Origin: Aplidium turbinatum
Taxonomy: Eukaryota; Chordata; Ascidiacea; Aplousobranchia; Polyclinidae
Length of the DNA: 64,000 bases
NCBI GenBank assembly: GCA_918807975.1
Contig: OU964918.1
Location: 51,382,477-51,446,476, forward strand
Direction of reading: 5' to 3'
Shown: one piece after another, positions 19,213 to 30,900 of the stretch
How the letters are laid out: each line of letters opens with the position of its first letter
How positions within the stretch are numbered: position 1 is the first letter of the stretch
The notes under the pieces: model-generated
Databases searched by the model: none
Seen by the model: only the letters and a program-made list of their open reading frames with translations
What the model was told of the DNA's origin: nothing
Position numbers and translations under genes: made by a program

Positions 19213-22200
19213 TGTTCGTCCCGTGTCCAAACTTAACTCATTACACTCCATAGTTTGCCGATTTAGTAGGCCTACTCATATACAGTATATCAGTCATCGG
19301 TTGGACAAATCTTTGCAACTTTTTTAAAGCTTCCAAAATAAACACGAGCTATTTCGTAAACTTATTCAACCGCAACATTTTCCAAGTGTTGTATGTTTTA
19401 CCTTTGCACACATGTGTAATTAGATTTATTGTTATGGGGTGGTGGCTGCCTAGATGACCGCTTGCAACTGTTAGTAATAAGCGCCATAGGCTAATTACTA
19501 ACAGTTGCAACTTACAATGCATTGTTTTTACATTTCATTTACTCTGCTTGTTTGTTTATATGTGGAACAAAATGCATTGACTTGTTTCAAAAGGAAAAGC
19601 AGTCTAATAAAGAAATGGTAATTGTAGTAGGCCACCACAGCAGTTCGTCAAACTTCCGATCGAGCATGGCAATGAAAGAAGACCAAGTCAGGTTTAAATG
19701 CGGGCTACTTCAAAGTATTGACTTTGCTCTGTTACTTGTGATGATGACACAAACAACATATCTTAAGACACTAATTTTAGATGTTTTTTTTCACATTTGC
19801 TTCATTATTTAAATTTCTCAAGGTGTTGCGACCGTGCCAAAATCCTCACACGGTGTTCATTTCGGCCTCGAGAACGTTCTCATTTTGTCGCTTCTACCTC
19901 ATTCCGGACCCCTGCTATGCTATGAGAGTGATATTTTTTTTCGATTTTAATGGTCAGTTTTAACAGACGTGAATAGTACAAAGCATTTTCTTGTATGGTA
20001 TAAAATTTATTGCACAATTTGTAGTAGACTAGGCTATACATTTTCATCATTCATACTTGAAAGGACGGAATAAAACCCCTACTCTAAAGAAATATTTTAC
20101 ACAAAGGTTCCTTGATAAAGCAATTGCGCTTACAGGATAGGTCGTTCATCGTGTGAAAGTCTCGATTCTACGCACTTTGGAATTCGATTTAAGCTCAAAT
20201 TAAACTTACACGTAAGAAACACCATTTGAGGAATTTATTGCTATGACCAGAAATATTATCTCCTTTGAAAGTAGAATTATCATTATGCGTAATAGAACAA
20301 TAATATAATTATTAATATGCAGTATGCACGTCATAATTGTAAATTTTATGTACAAAACCGAAAACAAAAGTCATGCTCCGTTCAGTTTGCACTGCATACC
20401 TGAAGCAACAGCTAATTCCTATGTAAGCAAACAAGTGCACGACAGAAACTTGATCAGAGAAATAGAAATTACAATTCAATGACGTCAACTGCACAACGAA
20501 TCAGTAAAAAAGATGATAATTAGGAAATATGATCATAAGGATTGAAAGACAATAGCAAGCTGAATACTGGTAAGACGAGAATACATGAATTGTACAAATT
20601 TATATTAGTAAATATCGAGGATTTTTCGGTTGTTACTATTGTGAACCCCTCAGAGCACATGTATCTAAACTACCGGCGCGCGATGCAACATATTTTGGCC
20701 GCACGATGGTATGATACTCCCTTTGAATCTGGCCCACTGATATGCTGCACCATAAACAACTGTAAGTTACCATCAGTAATAAACTTACATAAGCAAGCCG
20801 AAAATGAACGCGATTAAAACTTACGCACTGTAGACAACGTTGTATACTTGCACGAGCCAAAGTCATCGATGCTGCAGGCTTCATTAAATTAAGACAGTGA
20901 TCTATAGTTAACCAAATAATCGATCGAAGGAAATTCTGGATAAATCGCGGGAAAAACCACCCATTATTATCCAAATTGAACATATCTATCCGAAGTTAAA
21001 ACTTTAGCTGTTCTGGTAGGTCCCTTGATGCTGGATGTTGTTTTGCAGGCAGGGTGCAAATGGGTTAGTTTCTGATTGAATATATGAAAGTTTTTTTGAA
21101 ATAAATTTTACACTGTACGTTGAACCAATTTGGCCCGCGGCTGGTACCAACTTTACAATTTTAATACGAAGTGCATTTGAGTTTGACACCGTGACGCTTG
21201 CACAACACTCGAAAGGCGTTGGTTCGACACCCCTGTGAAACACTGCAAGCATGTTCACTGCAAGGAGAGCACTATGAATGTCTTCAGGACATAATCTTCA
21301 ATAGGATAAAGAAAAAAGATATTTCCTCTCTTAACACTTGCCTGAAGATAAAAAATACCCAATTTCTGACAGTTATTTCTCACTGCGTTATCGAGCGTGC
21401 AGATAATAATTAACTACTCTTTGGATAAATTGATTTTAGATGGGACAAAGCGTATTTGCACAACTCGTAACTTCAATTGTTGAAAAGTGCAAAACTACAA
21501 AGGCGGAAGTCCAATCATTGTTTACGTGTGAGATAAAATTTCGACGTTTTCAGGTTTGGACGTTCGCTCCAATTCCATGGCCCTGCTTACATTAACACAA
21601 TCACAGAACTATCGTCTTCAAAAGTCCCGCATGGTGAAAAGAAAGTCACCGAGATGCATGTGACGTGAACTTATTATGTAAACTTACATCATTTAAACGG
21701 TTTTTCGTTACAATGACAAGCAACGCTTACAAAACAACAATTGCGCAAAACAAGATCATGTAAGAAACTGCACAGGTAATAGAATGTAAGGTTTGACAAG
21801 TTTCAATAAAACAAACCGATGTCAAGTCATCTCTTACTTGGCAATTGATATGACCACAAACCAGAGAACACGATGAAGCAGGTGGGAAAAATTGCATAAA
21901 ACAGTGTCGACTACATAAGTTCACCACAAAAAATTAACATAGTACAATATATTGTACAACAAAACGTTTTCACAAAATTGAAAGAGTGACGTGGCCTACG
22001 AAAAAAATGGCCTAAACATCTTGCACAAGCCTCCAGAACTGGAGGCGATTGCAGACAAATATACATGTCCTTTGGTCTTGTATTTGCCTAAAATGTTATT
22101 TCAAGTGTTGATATTCAATTGTTTCAGTGTTCAAGTGTTTTTTTATCATAGGAAGCTTCGATATGGGAATACTTAGCATTTTATCAAGCTAAACACAGTG

Positions 22201-22740
22201 CAATAGTACATGCATTCTCTATATGTAAATTCAATAGTTTACATTGGATTGGCGGGTATTACTTATTAACTATCAATATGCTAACATTCAAACCGCAACA
22301 TAAAATAAGCACTGAACACTGAAGGCAAGCCATTGAACACTAAAAACATTTCAAGAAACATTTTAGGCAAATATAGGCTATCTGCAATTGACTTCAGCTT
22401 TCAGTTCTGAAGACTTCTGCACGGCGCCAAGGCCATCTATTTTCGTAGGCCACTGACGTCAATAATGACGAACTAAAAATCTGACACGGAGATTTTCAAC
22501 TTTTTCCTCTTGTTTACACCTTATCAAGTTTCCAAAAATAAGGCTACAACCACCAGCTGGATCAGAATTTAGGTATTTACCATGCAGTGTAATCTTCCTG
22601 CATAAGAGCTTACTTCTAATTATATGAAATGTAGCCTCTGAAAGGAAATCTACTCGTAGTTGACAAATCTTAATAACAAAATCAAACAAAAAATCGCGCG
22701 AATCATTTACATTTGCTACATACGCCTATAATCTTGCAAG
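19213..22740. other. Stretch without a recognisable gene
   Basis: Contents seen: a short hairpin around 19450-19512 (TTGCAACTGTTAGTAAT facing ATTACTAACAGTTGCAA), a repeat block at about 19805-19935 shared with 37862-37985, and hAT-like scraps near 21130-21235 (TTTGGCCCGCGG, TTCGACACCCCTG). Minus-strand frames at 20636-20983 and 21004-21258 show no family resemblance and lack splice structure. Confidence 0.45.
19805..19935. repeat. Diverged repeat shared with 37862-37985
   Basis: Both places share GTGTTGC-ACCGTGCCA, later TCGCTTCTACCT, a GACC and a TGCT block in the same order and spacing, with many mismatches. No ends or duplication can be defined. Confidence 0.4.
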
Positions 22741-22964
22741 TAGGGCAAGGACAGGTTAGTTGATACGCCCCCCCAAAAAAATAAAAATAAACAATATTTT
22801 TGGGAAATACTGCCACCAGCTGGTCAACTGTTATGATAATTATATCAGATGAAGATTTGGCAGCATGGAGTTGCTTAATTTGGAAAAGATTGACAAAAGT
22901 TAGAAATTTAGAGTTTTTTGTAATTTTTATCAGAATTTCATTACAATGAATTAGAGAAAGTTGA

Positions 22965-23965
22965 CAAGCCTTAAAGCAGCCGGCGGCCATGGCCGCTAAG
23001 TAGTGCTTGAATGACCGCCGGTGCTACCTCCTCAGTTGGCCATTTTGGCCGCCGGATTCTTTTAGCTAATTATTTAATTTCACAATATGAATTCACAACA
23101 ATATGGATGAGCGTGGATTAACTGTCGAAAATATTCTAGATGCTTCCAATCTGGGGTTGTTTTGAAATGAAAATGAGTGACGCATAATTAGGTCAGCGCG
23201 TCATAATCACAACTGTTGTATTGTAAGGAAACATTTGCTATTGTATGGAAAATATCCAGTTGCGATCACAGCTATAAGTCTTGTTTGTAATTCCCGACGT
23301 TTATTTTAACAATGTGTTAATCCGAAGTGCCAATTTACATGGGCTGGTTATATTGTCGTTTTTATGTCGATTCAATGTTGTTGTCGGACATTGAATCGTT
23401 GTTAAAGAGGAGAACTACCCAGGCAGCAAAATTCGTCATTTTTACCCTGATTTAACGACTGCGTGCAAACGTAGAATCAATGTAAAAATGACGGATTTTG
23501 TTGTCTCGGTAGGTTAGTTGACATTCCGAAGAGAAAACACAATGTTCCCGCTGTGGGTTAGTGACTTCACACCCTTGATGGTGACATCATAACGGTATAA
23601 ACGGTCAGGTTTTATGAAAGGCGGTATATATGCAGTTGAAACAATTTACTGAGCAGCGAGCAGTTGAAACAATTTAGTGTCCAGTTGAAACCATTTAGTG
23701 TTAAAACAATTGATGGTGCCGCAATACCGAATTACAATCCCGATAAAGCAGTTATTGCTTGGTACAACGATTCTATAGCAGGACGTCGCCCAGACTTCAA
23801 CAACACTAAGTGTTCAATTTGGCCTTGTTGCGAGTTTAATAATTCTATTTACTTGTGCTATCGTTATTTGTATTTTGGCCTCCAAGCACGCAGATTTGGC
23901 CGTCGAGAAGGAGCTCTCGGTAGGCCACGATGGCTGCAGGAAAAAAACACGAGTTTTAAGGCCTG
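22965..23965 (+). mobile_element. hAT element, CAAGCCTTAAAG family, copy 2
   Basis: It begins CAAGCCTTAAAGCAGCCGG and ends TTTTAAGGCCTG, flanked by GTTGA on both sides (22960-22964 and 23966-23970). It keeps the internal blocks of copy 1 and the end of a hAT transposase frame (YNPDKAVIAWYNDSIAGRRP at about 23735-23800). Near 23630-23710 a CAGTTGAAACAATTTA unit is repeated three times. A small hairpin element sits at 23418-23513. Confidence 0.7.
23418..23513. repeat. Short hairpin MITE, copy 1 of 3
   Basis: The left part (CAGCAAAATTCGTCATTTTT) is mirrored by the right part (AAAAATGACGGATTTTG) around a short centre. The arms share ATTCAACG or ATTCTACG-like cores and GTAAAAATGAC with copies at about 27783-27880 and 62928-63015. 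It has no coding capacity. Confidence 0.6.
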
Positions 23966-24479
23966 GTTGAGTTAAGGTAGAATATTTACATATAGGTGAG
24001 ATTTAGTGTCTTCAGGCAAGGTAACAATGTGCAAGTGAAAAAGTTTTCCAACTCTTGTGTTGGCACAATGACATCCATGTTTTTCAAAATTTTAAGAAAA
24101 GGTTAGTTGATACATTAATCTATGGGTTAATTGAGACACTGTATCAACTAACTTGCCTGACCAAATTTATCAAGGTTATATGGCAATTTTTATGCAATAT
24201 CTACATCAATCCCCTCTAACCTTAAAATAGGCATAGATAGTTTTGGGCAAAGTCAATGATGTGATAGTTAGGGGCAGTGTTCCCTCAAGATTTTGACAAG
24301 TCTACTAGTGCCCCAAAATTGAATTGCTATGCGAAAAAAAGCAAACTTAAAAGTATTGGCATGTGCCCAAAAAGGTTGCATTATGTTTTACAGATAATAA
24401 TTCAATATCTTGTATAAAAGATTTCAATAATTGGTTTGTGTATCAGACATAACTGGTATACCACAGTTTTATAAAAGAA

Positions 24480-27206
24480 AAACAGGCAGATGCTACCGTT
24501 CAACTGCTAAAGATTTTCAAAAAGCAGCTGAAGAATGCAAAAAGGGGTGTTCATTAAGAAAATCTGCAGCAATGTTCCACATAGACAAGATGACTCTCCA
24601 GTCTCCATAGCTACAAGAAAAATTTTAAAAATGGATCAAATATGGAAGTGGGGTACAAGGCTGTCTATATTTCCCTATCCATTTTCACCCCTGCAATGGA
24701 AGAGGACTTGGCAGCTCATATTATTGTACTAGCTGATCAATATCATCGTCTTTCATTGCCAAAATGCAAAGAATTAGCTTATGATTTTGCTGTGGCTAAC
24801 AATTTAAATATGCCTGCAACCTGGAGAAAAAACAAAACAGCAGGAAGAGCAGGGTGGATTGGTTTCAAACAGCGTCAAATCCTCTCGCTCAGAGTGCCAG
24901 AGGCAACATCAATTGGACGGCGGACGGGCTTCGGCATTCAATCGACACAATGCCACTCTTTATTTTAATAATTTGGCTTTTGTGTTAGATCAGCATAAGT
25001 TTGAAGCAAGACAAATATTTAACCTCGATAAAACTGGTCTGACCACTGTCCAAAATCCTCAAAAGATAGTTACATCATCATTAACAGTATCATAGCCGAT
25101 GCGGCCTTTGATGAACTAGATGCTTAGTTTGTAAATTTTTCCAATGTTCCCTTTGTCGTGCAGTGTCCCAAAGTGTTCTTGGTTGGCTGATTGATGATTT
25201 GATGTATTTTGTTGAAAATTAGATACAATAGTTACATCAAAAGGAGCAAAAAATGTTGGTTCTATCACATCCTCTGAACGCGGTGAGTTGGTGACTGCTA
25301 TTTATGCTATGTGCGCAAATGGTAGTGTTATACCACCATTGTTCGTATTTTCACGAAAAATATACAAGGATCATTTTATTCGAGGTGGGCCACAAGGTTA
25401 TATTGGGAAAGCAAACCCATCAGGCTGGACCACTGAAGAGATTTTTGTGGAATACTTGGATCATTTTAAAGAGCATAGTCAGTGCTCCAAGGAAAACATG
25501 GCGTTGTTAATTCTTGACAACCATGAAAGCCATATTTCGATTTCTGCAATTGATAAATGCAAGGAGCTTGGAATTGTTTTGCTTACTATCCCACCGCATA
25601 CATCACACCATCTACAAAAATCATTTTTTTATCCATTTAAAACTGCTTACAACACTGCAATGGATTCATGGATTAGATCTCATCCTGGAAAGCAGGTAAC
25701 TATATACGAAATACCACAATTGGTAAATCAAGCTCAACTCACTGCTTTTGTACCCCGGAACATATTATCTAGTTTTGAACATACTGGTAATTAGCCATTT
25801 AATCCAAATATCTTTACTGAGACTGATTTTTCCCCATCAAGTGCCACTGATAATGTTTATGATCCTTACAGCCTACTATTGAAATCGGATCAGTTCATCC
25901 TATCCTTTTTCCAGCAGAGAGCCATAAACTTGTGGAAGCTGAAACTCCAGAAACATTGGATGTATTAGCTGCTTCTGCAGACATGCCCATTTCCGAAATC
26001 CCAGCAATATCGAATATCGATGGCTAGATAGTAGATACACCTATTTTCGCAATCCCAACGCCTGCCTTATCAACTGCTTCTGCAGGCACACCCTTGTCAG
26101 CAACACCACTCCTTGATGAAGGAAGTGAAGCATGCAATTCCATTTTGAACAGACCTTCTACAATACATCCTTGTATGTTTCACCACGTGATGTAAGACCT
26201 TTGCCCAAAGCAATCCCCAGAAAGAAAAAACAAAAACGGCGACGACAAGGAAAAACTCAAATTTTTACACTCACGCCGGTCAGGAATGAAATAGCAGAAA
26301 AAGAAAAAGACAAACAACAACCAAAACGTGCAAGCTCATTTAAAAAAAAAACTGTTTAAAAAGAAAAAGAGATCGAAGAAACAGAAGCAACATATTGAGG
26401 AAACATCTTCTGATGAAAGCATTGCCATTCAATTGAATGACGGTGATTCTGACCATCACATTTCAGATGAAGAGATCCAAGTAAACATTGGAGATTATGT
26501 GATAGTTAAGGTAGGCCTATGCATAAATTTTAAAAAGTATTAAATAACTTTCTTTTATTCTAAGGGCTGTTGCTTAAAATTGTAATTTTTAATGGACTAT
26601 AATTTTGTAAAAACAATCTGCTGCAGGTGGTGATGAGTGAAGGTTTGCGATAACACATTTAAAAACAAAATAGAAACTAGTTAAATTTATAGCAGTAGCT
26701 AATTATATAGTAAGGACAGTGATTTCACAATTTTAAAATTGGTTAAAGAGGTTTTTAATTTAAAATTGATAAGAGGTTGGCTTGTGTTGAATAATTTTGC
26801 CATATGGACAAAAATAGTTTAATTATTTTATAGCCAGATGACCTCTGAGAAGTTTTTTTGAAAATATCACCATCATAAAACATAAATAAAATTTCTCTTG
26901 TAAAGCTTATTGCATGATAATTTTGCAGGTTGGTGGTCGCACACACCCAGCAAAATACATTGCCGGATTGGTCGATACGATGAGGAGGATAATGACTATG
27001 AAGGGGGTGTTCCTGCATAAACTTCCAAAAATCTTGAAGATCCTGACGATCAGACTTTTATAACTGATGAAGAGTCAGAGTACTCTTTTCATGCAACAGA
27101 CATTTTGTTCAAGCTGCCATACCCCAATGCTTTAGGAGGGTCTTCCAGAAGGAGCAACTATTTGAAGTTCTCCTTTGATTTTACAAAGTGGGATTTGGCC
27201 TACTAA
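24480..27206 (+). pseudogene. Tigger/pogo DDE transposase, degenerate
   Basis: In order along the plus strand: an HTH segment (EECKKGCSLRKSAAMFHIDK, about 24530), a CENP-B-like region (LAAHIIVLADQYHRL and LSLPKCKELAYDFAVANN, about 24710-24810), LSLRVPEATS, the first catalytic motif NLDKTGLTTVQNP (25021), then GELVTAIYAMCANGSVIPPL (25280), the second motif LLILDNHESH (25505) and PPHTSHHLQ (25592). Where the third aspartate should follow, the text has KSFFYPFK instead of PLD. The usual C-terminal tail is present (RPLPKAIPRKKK near 26180; SEYSFHATDILFKLPYPNAL near 27080). About six frame breaks or stops interrupt it, including one stretch of about 110 bp near 25095-25225 that does not fit. Confidence 0.85.
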
Positions 27207-27618
27207 TCAAACAATATAATTGTTTACAAAATGCATTCGTTTGTGTGATGTGTTTTATTGTGGACGGTAATACTTACTGCTTTGCTCATGAACATTTATT
27301 TCCTGATTTTTCTGCTTGAATACAGCCATGCATCAACTAACCTGCAGAACTGCAACGTGTGTATCAACTAACCTTAAGAGTGTATCAACTAACCTTTTCG
27401 AAAGATTAGTTTAGAATGTTGTAAAATCCAAGGTGCATAAACTGATTGCTATTTAAATGCAAGTAGCCAAACTTGGCGAAAAAGTAACTCTGTAAATGAG
27501 CTTTCATATGCACCTAAAGTTGCGTCGCTACACCTAGCGTTTCGTGAAAAAAACCATTTTATGTAAAATTTGTATTAACTAACCTGCTATTGCCCTAGGG
27601 TTCAAAATTAAAAAAGCT

Positions 27619-27624
27619 TTTATT
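27619..27624 (-). promoter_or_regulatory. Candidate AATAAA polyadenylation signal for the GPR137 gene
   Basis: AATAAA on the minus strand lies about 315 bases past the stop codon of the GPR137 gene. It is the nearest good signal I see before the pogo end at 27597, so the 3' untranslated region would be roughly 330 bases and would include the small hairpin repeat at 27783-27880. Confidence 0.4.
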
Positions 27625-27782
27625 CGACAAACCTGTCTTATACAGTACACCAAGAGTAAACGTATTCAAACGGAAACAAAATAATTTAAACTAGCATGCT
27701 TGCTTTAGCCTTAGTAAACCAAGCGTTAAAACCCGTTTCAAAAGCTGTTTACAACTTTTGGCAATCCAACGTTTCGTTCCAA

Positions 27783-27880
27783 CCCACTTTGCAAAATTGG
27801 TACTATTAAACATCGATTCAACGTGTACACTGTACAGGCGTTGAATCAATGTAAAAATGACCAATTTTACGAGCTTGGAA
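27783..27880. repeat. Short hairpin MITE, copy 2 of 3, in the GPR137 3' UTR
   Basis: The arms GCAAAATTGGT and GACCAATTTTAC, plus CGATTCAACG and CGTTGAATCA, face each other around a centre near 27825. It would form a stable hairpin in the transcript. The sequence relates to the copies at 23418 and 62928. Confidence 0.6.
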
Positions 27881-27937
27881 GTGAGCAGAATAGTCATTAC
27901 CAGATCATTGACTGTGAGTCAACAATCAAACGCCAGT

Positions 27938-30900
27938 TCAATGATGCCGTAATAACGACGAGGAAGAATCCGTTCTAGTTGAAGATTTCACGTTAATGTC
28001 ATCATCATCATCACTGGCGCGAGGGCTGTCCAAGAAGTAGGCACGCGAGGTATGACCATTTACATACCCGTTCCCATTGCTTGATTTCTAAAAACGAAAT
28101 CCATGAGTTGCAATAATAACCTTTAACTGCAAGTAAACAACACTGATGTGAGATTGCAAAACTGTGAAAAGGCATGACATGGACATTTTTGTAGTCTTTG
28201 TTACTGATGACGCAGGCGATTATGCTGATTGATGAGGTCATATCGAAGACTAGAAAAATCGCACTGAATGGCGTTCCTCTTCAGCACTGAGGCAATAAAT
28301 AGAGGGTAGCCTAACCTAAGTAATAGTGTACGGGGTTGCAATACTTGAAGAGCTCAGCCGGAGCAATATATACAAGTCCGAAATTGATACAGCGCAAAAT
28401 AATGCACATTACAATAATTAGCACTATACAAGCACAACGGATAGAGCAATGCAAAATAATTTTAACATGACTTGCACGTTGCAACCTCTGTTTCTCAGTG
28501 CTAATAGTCTAGCCAGGCAAACTAGTGTATTTTGTACGTTTGAGTAAAGACTGTATTTCTTTTCCGATAAAAGCAGACACAAACATGCTGAAATTAATGT
28601 GCACAGATATTCGCAATGACAAGCTTTCTGTAGTGAATGATCAAAAGAAAATTGAACGCAAATGCTATCCCTATATACTTACAATTGAATTTCCCGGCCT
28701 GGAGACTTTGAAGAACATAATTGTTAGCAAAGTGGGCAAAAACTCCCATATGAAAAGAACGACACCAAACACCACGTAAGACACGTCTTCGTTGAGGTCT
28801 ACCAGATCAGCCTGAGATATTGATCTTTATTAGATTTTGAAGTTTTGAGTCAGATAGTTCGATTTCAAAAACCATCACAAACTTGTATAACAATAGCAAC
28901 AAGCCAAAGCTAGTAACTGAGAAAAAGGGAATTTTCAGTGAAGAGTAAACATTAAAAATCGTCTTTTTGTTGCAACTTGTGCGTTTTTACAAAACTTAAC
29001 ACTCCAATCTTTAAAAAAACGTGATCGTGCTGATATCACATGTTACAAATGCTCAAATATTCTTGGGCCAGCTGGCACAAAGAAATTATCAAGGAAGTTG
29101 CGTTTGGTGTTTAATGCTAATGTTGTTTATTGAATTAATGCCAATTCTATTATTCAAAATAAACTGCAAAGTAGATACAAAGTTTTCAGATTCTACACAA
29201 GCCTTTTGTCTAAGTTTTTAAAAACCAGATCACATGTCTTATACAGGTATCAGAGATCCTTGAGAATGCCAGCACTCAGCAGGTTATCGCATTGTGTCAT
29301 CTGAAAACGTAGATCAACACAGAACAAGCCTTTTTATTTGAAATTATAAAGTTAATCTAGTACGGTACGTGGCTGTAGCTTACTTGGTCAGAAACATTAT
29401 ACCACTTGAAATTCATTTTGGAAGATTTTGGGCATCTCAACGGACTGATCGCTATGAGGTTGTATAAGGAACGAGACACATACAAGAAAACAATAACAAT
29501 TCCAACAGATACAGCTTGGCAAACAGTTATTCCCTAAAACAAAACAAAAAAAACTATAAAAGCCCTATTCTTTTCGTCGTGTGTCACACTCCCACGGCCG
29601 TAGACCAGAGCACCACGAAAGCTCTCGTTCAATCGTTGAACTCGGTCAAATCTTGTGTAAGAGCATTTTGCTTTTAGGACAGGGCATTCGAGTATAATAG
29701 ATGTTGCATTGTTTGCGCCACACGTCATTGCACAAGTTTCCGGAAGCTCCTTATAAGTGGCAAATCACAACGAATTGGTATGAACTATGATATAATTTGT
29801 GCGGAATATTGTTGTATGTGTTAAATTTGTATGTAATAATGCACCCTAATGGAATTATTTCAAAACAATAATAAAGATTAAACAATATTACAATAGTCAA
29901 TAGTCATTTAACGTTCATCGTAATTTTTTGTAACAAAAGCAGCCATAAACAAAATTAACCACACAATATATATACAATCTAGTCACTTTTATGCACCAGT
30001 TAACCCGTAATGTTAGACAGTGATATCCTGTATTTAACAAGTACAAAAATAAGCCAATGTTACATAAAATAGGCAAAAAATTTGGGCTTGTCTAAACGCT
30101 GCATGTTAAACATTAAACTATGACAATGATAATTGAGTGCAAACATCAATGATTCGCATAAAACTGTGTGTATTAATCGCTGAGAGCAATCGATATGGGT
30201 AAAACACATCAGACTATAGAGTCTTGTGTGATACAAACTATTAATTATGACTTACCACAAATCTTAATCAATCTTTAATTAAAACATACCTTTGATTCAA
30301 GTAGAATATTAGCTGAAGGAGTCTTAGAAATCTTGAAGAAAGAATATGCCAGAAAAATGGCAAAAATGACAAAGAGCATATCATTGACAAGCACTCTTGC
30401 AAACACGATCGCTCGTATTGCATGTTTTATTGGATCCTGAAGAAACATATTTGCATTACGTATTTTTTGATTTCACTGCATACTTTAAATTCGATATAAT
30501 TTACCTTAAAAAAAACGTCTCCACTTTAGAAAAACATACTAAAGGTACTGTCAGTGACGAAACCAAAACAAGTCACAGTTTTTCTGGTTTTACTTTATTT
30601 AGTAGCCTATTGGATGAACTTAGCAAACTTTTTAGATTTCAAAGTAATACCTTGGCAGTTGCTTCTTTGTAAACAATCACAGCACAGGTTATGTTCATCA
30701 CAAAGAACAGGATTACAGCCAATAAAGATGCTGCTCGCAATGGAAATCTGAAATTCATTGCAATAAACAAACCACAGGAATAATATATTTTTTCTTTTAA
30801 AAAAGAACAGTTGCAAATTGAATACAAAGCTACAACACACTGTTAACAAAGTCCGAATGCCAAAAAGTTGGTGATTGACCAACATTAATGAAGACTACGT

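Larger units (their letters stand above)
22743..27595 (+). mobile_element. Tigger-like pogo element, near full length
   Basis: The left end GGGCAAGGACAGGTTAGTTG (22743) and the reversed right end GGGCAATAGCAGGTTAGTTA (27595) are flanked by TA (22741-22742 and 27596-27597). The 14-mer GGTTAGTTGATAC-type motif is repeated near both ends (about 22753, 24104 and 24143 on the left; 27331, 27360, 27381 and 27571 on the right), which looks like an array of transposase-binding sites. A hAT occupies 22965-23965. A degenerate but almost complete transposase fills the centre. The right end lies 21 bp from the AATAAA of the GPR137 gene. Confidence 0.85.

Noticed and set aside
20636-21258. Two minus-strand frames as host exons
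   Set aside because: No recognisable protein similarity, no clean splice borders, and hAT-like scraps overlap the second.
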